Under the pieces are notes generated by a model, which saw only the letters and a list, made by a program, of their open reading frames with translations, was not told the origin of the DNA and made no database searches. Source: Flavobacterium sp. LC2016-23 (GTDB lineage: Bacteria > Bacteroidota > Bacteroidia > Flavobacteriales > Flavobacteriaceae). Taken from it: a stretch of DNA of 64,000 nt. Where the stretch lies: the NCBI RefSeq assembly GCF_009674775.1, contig NZ_WKKE01000023.1, positions 42,870-106,869 on the forward strand, given 5' to 3'. Numbering within the stretch: position 1 is the first letter of the stretch; each line of letters opens with the position of its first letter. The position numbers and the translations under genes are program-made. Of the stretch, positions 1 to 7,391 are shown piece by piece.

Positions 1-1033
1 CCAGTAAAGTCAGATGGGTCGCATCATTTCCGTCCAGATTCAAAATATCAAAAACATAAAATTTCAATTTGCCTTTTCCTGTTTTTAAATAATTTTGAAG
101 TAACTGAAAATCCGATCGTCCCGCTTCATTTTCAACCACTACTTCCCCATCAAGAATGGCTTCGTGGTTTATTTTTTTTAATTCGTCGGTTATCGGCTGA
201 AATTTTTTAGTGAATGAAATCTGATTCCTGCTGAAAAGTTCTGTACGATCTTCTTTTATTAAAGCGAGCGTGCGATAGCCGTCAAATTTATTTTCGAAAA
301 TCCAATCCGGGTCATCAAAGGCTTTTTCGGTAAGACTGGCCAGCATTGGTTTTTTAAATGCAATAGCTTCTTTTTTCGTCTCTTTTTTTTCTTTCTCTTC
401 AGTTACGGCTGACTTTACATCAGCTGTTTTTTTTTTAGCAGCCGCTTTTTCTTTGGCTGATTTCTTTTCTAAAGCATCGAGACTCACTTTGGAAATAACC
501 GATTTATCTTTTTTAAGAATATCTTCGGTAGTGGCATATTTATCCTCTTTTTTAATCAGAAGCCAGGCATTTTCCTGTTTGCCTTTTAATTGTATTAATG
601 AAAAATTTCCTTTCAGTTTTTTACCTTTTAAAGTAAAACTAAGATGTCCTTTTTTAAGATCTGCCCGCAATTTATCTTCGGCAGATCCCTTATAATCCGT
701 ATCAGCAGGAAGATAGGTTCCGTTATCCCAGACAATCACGTTTCCGGCGCCATAATTTCCTTCGGGAATAGACCCTTCGAAATCTTTATAGCTGTACGGG
801 TGATCTTCTACCATCATCGCCAGGCGTTTTATTTCAGGATCTAACGATGGTCCTTTGGGAACCGCCCAGCTCTTCAGTACACCATCCATTTCCAGTCGAA
901 AATCATAATGCAAATGAGAAGCGGCATGTTTTTGAATCACGAAAATCAATTGGTTTTCAGATCGTCCCACCTGACCTTTCGGTTCAGCTGTAGCGCTAAA
1001 ATTTCTCTTTTGATTGTATTTTTGAAGTGACAT
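1..1033 (-). CDS. ligD: DNA ligase D, N-terminal part (cut by window edge)
   Basis: ATP-dependent ligase of bacterial non-homologous end joining. The ATG at 1033 opens a frame that reaches base 1 with no stop. Residues about 25-150 are the 3'-phosphoesterase domain, with HAASHLHYDFRLE (H36, H42, D44, R46) and the later EDHPYSYKDFEG. A Lys/Glu/Ala-rich linker follows at about 190-235. The adenylation domain then starts with ENKFDGYR; K249 is the predicted AMP-accepting lysine, and ILDGEVVV is a further ligase motif. The order phosphoesterase then ligase matches LigD proteins that end in a polymerase domain, which would lie outside the window (inference). It is the last seen gene of a minus-strand repair block, 168 bp after PdeM. 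No Ku gene is visible here. Confidence 0.93.
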   Translation of the reverse strand, partial: MSLQKYNQKRNFSATAEPKGQVGRSENQLIFVIQKHAASHLHYDFRLEMDGVLKSWAVPKGPSLDPEIKRLAMMVEDHPYSYKDFEGSIPEGNYGAGNVIVWDNGTYLPADTDYKGSAEDKLRADLKKGHLSFTLKGKKLKGNFSLIQLKGKQENAWLLIKKEDKYATTEDILKKDKSVISKVSLDALEKKSAKEKAAAKKKTADVKSAVTEEKEKKETKKEAIAFKKPMLASLTEKAFDDPDWIFENKFDGYRTLALIKEDRTELFSRNQISFTKKFQPITDELKKINHEAILDGEVVVENEAGRSDFQLLQNYLKTGKGKLKFYVFDILNLDGNDATHLTLL

Positions 1034-1201
1034 ACCTTTTATTTCGTTACTTAAATTTCCTTTTCATTAAAATAAATCTGCTTCCAAAAAACACTTTTAA
1101 GAAGAGAAAATGATTTCAATGATTAAATTTAAAAAACCTTTAGAGACAATTACTTACAGAATTATAAATGAATTTTATAACATTAAAAGCAAACCATTAC
1201 T

Positions 1202-1837
1202 TTACTTACTGTTGACGATCACAATTTCATCTCTGGCAATTGCGTAAATTAAATCACCTTGTTCGGGTCTTATAATATGCTTGCCGGTAAATTCTCCAAA
1301 AGCAGGCAAAATCATCTGGTTTTCCTTCTGGAAAAAGCAGGGTAATTTTAAAGACTGTCCTCCCAAACCCCGTAAGGTAACGCCCGGGTGGATATGACCC
1401 GAAAAGTTAAACCAGCCTTTGTTTTCCTTCGGATGATGTGTTAACAAAAAGCCGTCAATTTCAAGAAACTGCAGTACCTCTATATCAATATCAGTGTAAT
1501 GTTTTTTATTAATAATATCGTGATTTCCGGCAATAAGAGTAATTTCGCTGACACAGCACGAAACCCATTCTTCGAATAAATCCCATTCCTGATTTTTGGA
1601 GCTGTGGAATAAATCACCCAGAAAAATGACTTTTTCGGGACTGAAAAATGCGGCTACCGCTGTCAGTCTGGTGAAATTTTCTAAAATCGCATTATTGGGA
1701 ATGGCAACACCGTGTTTCCTGAAATGTGATACTTTGCCCAAATGCACATCAGAAATCAGAAGCCAGTTTTTGTCTTCCCAAAATAAAGCACCGCTCGAAT
1801 GTAAAACGAAGGTCTGATTTTGTATTGTTATCCTCAT
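1202..1837 (-). CDS. pdeM: Ligase-associated metallophosphoesterase PdeM
   Basis: Calcineurin-like phosphoesterase of 211 residues, of the family that travels with Lhr-type helicases and ATP-dependent ligases in DNA-damage clusters. Metal-binding motifs appear in order: DVHLGK near residue 31, GDLFHS near 95, GNHD near 124 and GHIHPG near 167. It has no signal peptide, so it is cytoplasmic. The start lies 2 bp after the helicase stop, so the two genes are probably translationally coupled. Its exact substrate is not visible from sequence; nuclease activity is the family-level expectation. Confidence 0.9.
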   Translation of the reverse strand: MRITIQNQTFVLHSSGALFWEDKNWLLISDVHLGKVSHFRKHGVAIPNNAILENFTRLTAVAAFFSPEKVIFLGDLFHSSKNQEWDLFEEWVSCCVSEITLIAGNHDIINKKHYTDIDIEVLQFLEIDGFLLTHHPKENKGWFNFSGHIHPGVTLRGLGGQSLKLPCFFQKENQMILPAFGEFTGKHIIRPEQGDLIYAIARDEIVIVNSK

Positions 1838-1839
1838 AA

Positions 1840-4299
1840 TTATTTCATGTAAGAAGCGGTCATTTTTTTTATTCGTTCTGCTAATGTTTCGCTCGAAAGC
1901 TTTTCCCGTAATCTGTCGGTTATTAACGGAAAACTAAATGGTGTGGGTTTGGCGCAGGATTTCCATACTATTTCCTGATTTTGAATTCGCTCCAGAGCCA
2001 TGATCAGACGGCCTTCTTCCAATTGGTGCTCAAAGGTTTCCCGATAGGCCTGCTGAAACAGTAAATTATCAGGTTCGTAATCCCGAAAGACTTCAAACAG
2101 TAACTGGGAACCGCTCTGCAAATGTTTTGTTTTGACCATTTTTCCGGGAAAACCCGTAAAAACCAGTCCCGCAATGACGGCAATATCCCTGAACTTTCTT
2201 CTGGCCATTTCGGTGGCATTCAGGCTTTTTTGTAAATCCTCATGCACGTAGGCTGTCGAAAATAAATTATTGTCCAGAACTTCCTGCATATTGATTTCCT
2301 GATCCGAAAGCAATTCAAATCCATAATCATTGTACGCCAGTGAGAAACTAATGGATACCAGCAAACTAATTCTGTAGGCCAGCAAACTTGCCAGGGCTTC
2401 GTGTACAAAGCGCCCCTCAAACGGATAAAAAACAGCGTGATATCCATCTCTTGTCTTAAAGGTTTCAATTAAAAACTCATCCGCATTTGGTACAATCGAT
2501 TCCTTTCGCTGCCTCGTAAACAAAGGCTGAAGGGCTTTAAATTCCGGTGACAGGTTATCGGTATTCGCGCGGTATAATTCCTGACGCAGCAATTCACTCA
2601 TTTGTGCCGAAAGCGCCATACGCCCTCCCATCCAGCTTACCACTTTGGATATTTTTTTCGGATCTGCTTTTCGCACCAGCACCTGCATGTTTCTGATCTT
2701 AAATAATTCGAGTCGTTTACCGGCAAAAATAAAAGTGTCCCCCGGTTTTAATTTGGTGATAAACCATTCTTCAATCGTTCCGATATAACCGCCGCTCATG
2801 TATTTCACATTCAAAACCGAATCGCCAATGATGGTTCCAATCTGCATTCTGTGGTGCATGGCGATCAGGCGGCTGTTGATTTTAAAACGGCCGTCTTCCT
2901 CAACTTCCACTTTTTTATATTCGTCATACGCCTGCAAACTCTGGCTTCCGTTTGAAATAAAATTCAGAATCCAGTTCCAGTGCTCTTCGGTCATGGCCTG
3001 GTAACAGAATGTTCCTTTCACTTCTTCGTAAATTTCGTCCGGGAAAAATCCATCTGAAACAGCTAATGTGTTTAAATATTGCACCAAAACATCCCAACTG
3101 TTTAGATAAGGAACCCGGTCTTCGATGACATTCTCTTCGACTGCTTTTTTTAAGGCTGAAGCTTCTATTAACTCAATGGCATGTGTCGCCAGAAAGTAAA
3201 TGACACTTTCTTTTCCGGGCTGGTGTCCACTGCGTCCTGCTCTTTGTAAAAAACGGGCAACGCCTTTCGGTCCTCCCACCTGAATAATCGTTTCTACAGG
3301 CGCAAAATCAACCCCCAAATCCAGGCTTGAGGTACAAACAACGACTTTTAATTCTTCATTTCGAATCGCGTCCTCGACCCAAAGGCGGGTTTCGCGGCTT
3401 ATACTGCCGTGATGCATGGCCATTTCTCCGGCAAACTCGGGATATTTTTCGAGTAAACGCTGAAACCAGATTTCACAGGCCGAACGCACATTGGTAAAAA
3501 TGAGTGTTGTTTTACTGGCTTTGATAATTTTCGCGACCTCATCAATTAAATGTAAACCCATGTGTCCGCGCCAGGGATAGGTTTCCATTTTGTCGGGAAT
3601 AATCGAAATGACTTTTATTTTTTTGTGAATGACGGCTTTGATCAAAACCGAATTGTGATACGCTTCAGAATCGACTCCGAGTAAGACTTCCTGCGCCTGC
3701 TGCAAATTGCCAATCGTCGCAGAAATTCCCCAAATACGCAGATTGGGTGCTATTTTTTTTAATCGGGACAAAGCCAATTCGGTCTGTACACCGCGTTTGG
3801 TACCCAGTAATTCGTGCCATTCATCAATTACAATCGCTTCACAATTGCCGAAAATTTTGTCGTAGCCTTTCGTTGCCAGCAATAGTTGCAGGCTCTCCGG
3901 CGTAGTGATCAGTAAATCGGGCATTTTTCCTTTTTGTTTCGCCCTCTCACTTGCCGATGTATCCCCGGAACGGATTCCAACTGTCATTTTGGTTTCGAGA
4001 TCCATTACAACACGTTCGGCAGCCTGTTTAATTTCTACCGAAAGGGATCGTAGCGGCGTAATCCAGATGGCTTTGAGTCCCGGTGTATGTTTCGTTTTAT
4101 AATTTGGATTTTTCTTAATGTAGTTTAAAACAATCGGCAGCCAGAGTGCATAGGTTTTTCCACTTCCTGTCGGGGCATTCAGAAGACCATTTTTACCCTG
4201 CAAAAAAGCCGTCCAGGTTTGCGTCTGAAACGGAAAGGGTTTCCATCCCTGTTGATGAAACCAATCATTCGCCACTGTAAAAAGCTGTTCTCTGTTCAT
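1840..4299 (-). CDS. Ligase-associated DEXH-box helicase (Lhr-like)
   Basis: Superfamily 2 helicase of 819 residues, close to the usual length of the ligase-associated Lhr-type family. Walker A APTGSGKT has K48. The DEWHE box is near residue 158, motif III is SATIG, and the second RecA lobe has HHGSISRE, SSLDLGVDFAP and QRAGRSGHQPG. The C-terminal third would be the winged-helix and Lhr-specific part. It is expected to unwind or remodel damaged DNA with the neighbouring ligase, nuclease and PdeM. It sits 12 bp after the ligase stop and 2 bp before pdeM. Confidence 0.93.
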   Translation of the reverse strand: MNREQLFTVANDWFHQQGWKPFPFQTQTWTAFLQGKNGLLNAPTGSGKTYALWLPIVLNYIKKNPNYKTKHTPGLKAIWITPLRSLSVEIKQAAERVVMDLETKMTVGIRSGDTSASERAKQKGKMPDLLITTPESLQLLLATKGYDKIFGNCEAIVIDEWHELLGTKRGVQTELALSRLKKIAPNLRIWGISATIGNLQQAQEVLLGVDSEAYHNSVLIKAVIHKKIKVISIIPDKMETYPWRGHMGLHLIDEVAKIIKASKTTLIFTNVRSACEIWFQRLLEKYPEFAGEMAMHHGSISRETRLWVEDAIRNEELKVVVCTSSLDLGVDFAPVETIIQVGGPKGVARFLQRAGRSGHQPGKESVIYFLATHAIELIEASALKKAVEENVIEDRVPYLNSWDVLVQYLNTLAVSDGFFPDEIYEEVKGTFCYQAMTEEHWNWILNFISNGSQSLQAYDEYKKVEVEEDGRFKINSRLIAMHHRMQIGTIIGDSVLNVKYMSGGYIGTIEEWFITKLKPGDTFIFAGKRLELFKIRNMQVLVRKADPKKISKVVSWMGGRMALSAQMSELLRQELYRANTDNLSPEFKALQPLFTRQRKESIVPNADEFLIETFKTRDGYHAVFYPFEGRFVHEALASLLAYRISLLVSISFSLAYNDYGFELLSDQEINMQEVLDNNLFSTAYVHEDLQKSLNATEMARRKFRDIAVIAGLVFTGFPGKMVKTKHLQSGSQLLFEVFRDYEPDNLLFQQAYRETFEHQLEEGRLIMALERIQNQEIVWKSCAKPTPFSFPLITDRLREKLSSETLAERIKKMTASYMK

Positions 4300-4311
4300 T
4301 TTATTTTAACG

Positions 4312-5913
4312 CTATACAATCATACTCTTTAAATCTTCAATCGAATTGGCATCCTCTATTTTTTTATCGTGACGCCATCTCAGAATTCTCGGAAACCGTG
4401 TTGCGATACCACTTTTGTGTCTTTTTGAAAGCGCAATTCCTTCAAAACCAATTTCGAAAACCAATTGCGGTGTCACGCTTCGCACAGGGCCAAATCGCTC
4501 CAGTGTATTTTTCTTGATCCAGTCATCCACCATTCTGAATTCCGCATCGGTTAAACCGGAATAGGCTTTGGCGAAAGTGACTAATTCGCGTTCGTTATTT
4601 TCATTCTGCTGCCATAAGGCAAACGTATAATCGGTAAACAGATTCGAGCGTCGCCCGTGTCCGCGCATGGCGTAGGTAAGCACGGCATCAATCACTAATG
4701 GTTCTATTTTCCATTTCCACCAGTCCCCTTTTTTTCGTCCTACCAGATAAGGTGAGTCCTTTCGTTTCAGCATCAGTCCCTCGCTTTTCATTTCACGGGA
4801 CCGTATTCTCTCTGCTGTCAGTTCCTCCCAGTTTGAAAATTTTACCCTTTCGGAAAGCTGTAACGGAATTTCATGATGTTTAATTTCTTCATACAATTGT
4901 TCTAATAGTATACGACGTTCTTCAAAAGAAAGATTTCTAATGTCTTCGCCCTTCCATTCCAGAAGATCGTAGGCTTTTATAATGACCGGAGCTTTTTTCA
5001 GGATGGCAGCCGAAACCGTTTTCCGTCCAATTCTGGTCTGAAGATCATTAAATGTGCCTATTTCGTTGTTTATATAAGGAAGGATTTCACCGTCGATGAC
5101 TGTTCCATCCGGAATCACTCCGATGAAAGAGGCAAATTCGGGATATTTATCGGTCACCAATTCCTCGCCGCGGCTCCAGACATAAATTTCGTTTTCACGG
5201 ATAATCGTCTGGGAACGAATGCCGTCCCATTTATGTTCGGCGCTCCAGTCTTCCGCATTTCCAAGGCTAGAAGGTTCCCCTTCCACAGGATACGCCAGAT
5301 AAAACGGATAGGGTTTCGATAAATAGTCGCTGCTTTTTTCGTCCAGGATCAATTCCTGAAACGTGACTTTATCAGGGTTCCAGTCGCCCATTAATTTATA
5401 AGCCAAAGCATCTTCATCAATATTTTCGGCTTTGGAAAGTGCCCTTGTCATCAACTTCTGACTCACACCAATCCTGAAACTTCCTGTAATGAGTTTGGTA
5501 AAAACAAAACGCTCATAATAATTTAAAGCCAGCCAGTTGGTTTGGAGATACTCTTTTTTCTCTGTATCGGTTTTCTTTTTTAACGCTATGATTTCCTGTA
5601 AAAATTCGGTCAGGCTTCTGTCGGAATGTTCTTTTGTGGTCGGAATCACCAGTGCGATTGTTTCGGCAAGATCACCTACAATATGGTAACTTTCCTCAAA
5701 AAGCCAAAGCGGAATACCGGCGAGTTCATTGGCCCATAATCGCAATAAAGTCGTATTGACGGGCCTTGGCGGACGGCGGTGCGAAAGAATGGCAATAGTC
5801 CAGACTTTATCTTCATCACTGGCATTGCGGAAGTAATTCGTTAAAGCATCTACTTTTACCGAAGTTTTATTAGAACTGTCCAGTGTTTTTATAAGTTCGG
5901 CAAAGTTTTTCAT
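4312..5913 (-). CDS. ATP-dependent DNA ligase (ligase-associated cluster, LigB type)
   Basis: ATP-dependent DNA ligase of 533 residues. An N-terminal helical DNA-binding domain (about 1-200) precedes the adenylation domain, where EHKWDGIR carries the predicted catalytic lysine K228. Later nucleotidyltransferase motifs are VIDGEILPY, SEGLMLKRKDSPY and GDWWKWKIEP, followed by an OB-fold domain with the RFPRILRWR end typical of the family. It belongs to the cluster with the helicase (12 bp downstream), PdeM and the exonuclease. This is a second ATP-dependent ligase beside LigD; the usual NAD-dependent replicative ligase would be elsewhere. Confidence 0.93.
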   Translation of the reverse strand: MKNFAELIKTLDSSNKTSVKVDALTNYFRNASDEDKVWTIAILSHRRPPRPVNTTLLRLWANELAGIPLWLFEESYHIVGDLAETIALVIPTTKEHSDRSLTEFLQEIIALKKKTDTEKKEYLQTNWLALNYYERFVFTKLITGSFRIGVSQKLMTRALSKAENIDEDALAYKLMGDWNPDKVTFQELILDEKSSDYLSKPYPFYLAYPVEGEPSSLGNAEDWSAEHKWDGIRSQTIIRENEIYVWSRGEELVTDKYPEFASFIGVIPDGTVIDGEILPYINNEIGTFNDLQTRIGRKTVSAAILKKAPVIIKAYDLLEWKGEDIRNLSFEERRILLEQLYEEIKHHEIPLQLSERVKFSNWEELTAERIRSREMKSEGLMLKRKDSPYLVGRKKGDWWKWKIEPLVIDAVLTYAMRGHGRRSNLFTDYTFALWQQNENNERELVTFAKAYSGLTDAEFRMVDDWIKKNTLERFGPVRSVTPQLVFEIGFEGIALSKRHKSGIATRFPRILRWRHDKKIEDANSIEDLKSMIV

Positions 5914-6190
5914 TTTCGTAACGTTAAAAGTTATTTGTTAGAAGTCAGATGTTAGATGAGATGAAAGAATATAGAATATAGAGAAAAGAGCATAGACAGC
6001 AGAAACAAGATTGGTGGATAATTTATAATCTTACACTACTCTATATTATTTTGTCTACTTCTTATTCTTTACTCTAAATTCTTTGATTTTTCCTATACTC
6101 TTCTCTATATATTTTCTTCTCTATATTCTATACTCTATACTCTTTTCTCTTTTCTCTATACTCTTTTCTCGATATTCTCTTCCTCATCTT
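5914..6190. repeat. Low-complexity purine/pyrimidine tract
   Basis: The spacer between exonuclease and ligase is unusually simple. A GAATATAGAATATAGAG-type purine run at about 5967-5990 faces a TCTATACTC/TCTTTTCTC pyrimidine run at about 6090-6180. The two runs are largely complementary and could fold back on each other. The pyrimidine run continues into the 3' end of the exonuclease gene, where it encodes its acidic and lysine-rich tail. No gene is seen in the spacer. Confidence 0.7.
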
Positions 6191-7196
6191 CTTTTTTAAC
6201 CTCCATTTCCCCCGATTCTCCTTCGTATTGTGTATGGGCAGTTCGGGCGTCATAGCCTAACTCCTGAAGGTACTTGGAAAAAATATCCGAATAGCCATGG
6301 GTTGAAATTATTTTTTCGGCACCGGTTGCTTTTATACTTTCGAGTAAACCCGTCCAGTCGCAATGATCGCTCAGTACAAATCCGCGATCTACCGCACGGC
6401 GGCGTCTTGCCCCGCGAAAAGCCATCCAGCCACTGGCAGATCCGGTCACAAAAGGTGTCATTTTCCTGATCCAGGTACTTCCGTGTGCACTTGGCGGAGC
6501 AAGCACCATGCTGCCTAATAAATCTTCTTTTTTAACTTCTGAAGTTATTCGGGTGGTGGGTGGAAAATCGACCAGCGGTCGTAAGACGTTTGTCATATTT
6601 TCGATAGCGCCATGGGTATATATTTTACCGATATCGGTATCCAGGTATTTTAATAATCGCTGTGCTTTTCCTAACGAATAGCCAAAAAGCACAGAGGTTT
6701 TTCCTTCGGCACGATTTTCCGCCCACCAATTGTTGATGTCCGTCATGACCTCGGCTTGCGGTGTCCATTTGAAAGCCGGTAATCCGAAAGTACATTCAGT
6801 GATGAAAGAATGACATTTTACCACTTCATACGGTACCGAAATTCCGTCGTCTTCGGTTTTATAATCCCCTGTAAAAACCCAGATTTCGCCTTTGTATTCT
6901 ACCCTGATTTGAGCAGATCCGATAATATGTCCGGCAGGATGAAGTGAAAATGTCACACCGTTTATGGTAAACGTTTCCTTCCAGTCCTTTCCTGTCACAT
7001 TGATATCGCCCAGACGGTGCTTTATAATCGGTACATTGGTGTGATGTGTGATATAATTTTTATGCCCCCAGCGCGAATGATCCGCATGACCATGGGTAAT
7101 GATGGCATTGGTTACCGGACGCCACGGATCCAGATAGACATCGGCCTGCTGGCAGTATATTCCTTTATCGTTAAATGCTAGTAATGGAGGATTCAT
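6156..7196 (-). CDS. Ligase-associated DNA damage response exonuclease
   Basis: Metallo-beta-lactamase/beta-CASP-like nuclease of 346 residues. The main metal motif THGHADHS is at residues 34-41, followed by AGHIIGSAQ, TGDYKTE and ECTFGLP, with DHCDWTG and STHGYSD near the C-terminus. It is of the type that forms the ligase-associated cluster with the ligase, helicase and PdeM, and it would be first in this minus-strand block. The last dozen residues (KKEDEEENIEKRV) are encoded by a simple-sequence pyrimidine tract, so the C-terminal tail is probably unstructured and may vary between strains. Confidence 0.9.
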   Translation of the reverse strand: MNPPLLAFNDKGIYCQQADVYLDPWRPVTNAIITHGHADHSRWGHKNYITHHTNVPIIKHRLGDINVTGKDWKETFTINGVTFSLHPAGHIIGSAQIRVEYKGEIWVFTGDYKTEDDGISVPYEVVKCHSFITECTFGLPAFKWTPQAEVMTDINNWWAENRAEGKTSVLFGYSLGKAQRLLKYLDTDIGKIYTHGAIENMTNVLRPLVDFPPTTRITSEVKKEDLLGSMVLAPPSAHGSTWIRKMTPFVTGSASGWMAFRGARRRRAVDRGFVLSDHCDWTGLLESIKATGAEKIISTHGYSDIFSKYLQELGYDARTAHTQYEGESGEMEVKKEDEEENIEKRV

Positions 7197-7340
7197 CTTT
7201 TAATTTTCAGAATCTTAAAATTAGTGAATTTGATTTTATAATTTTTTATACGATTCAGTATTGTTATTACAAAACTTCAATAATTGGTATTTTAAAAATG
7301 AATCCTAAAATAATGAATATTAGCATTATTTTTAAGCCAT

Positions 7341-7366
7341 AAAAAAGCAGCCCGAAGGCTGCTTTT
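7341..7366 (-). terminator. Rho-independent terminator after the subtilisin gene
   Basis: Perfect stem AAAAGCAGCC/GGCTGCTTTT around a CGAA loop. On the minus strand the stem is followed by a T run. It lies 26 bp past the protease stop. Confidence 0.9.
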
Positions 7367-7391
7367 CCAAGTAGGTCAAAAGAACGGCAAA

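Noticed and set aside
453..844. Two plus-strand open frames near the left edge
   Set aside because: They are antisense to the LigD frame, which carries clear phosphoesterase and ligase motifs.
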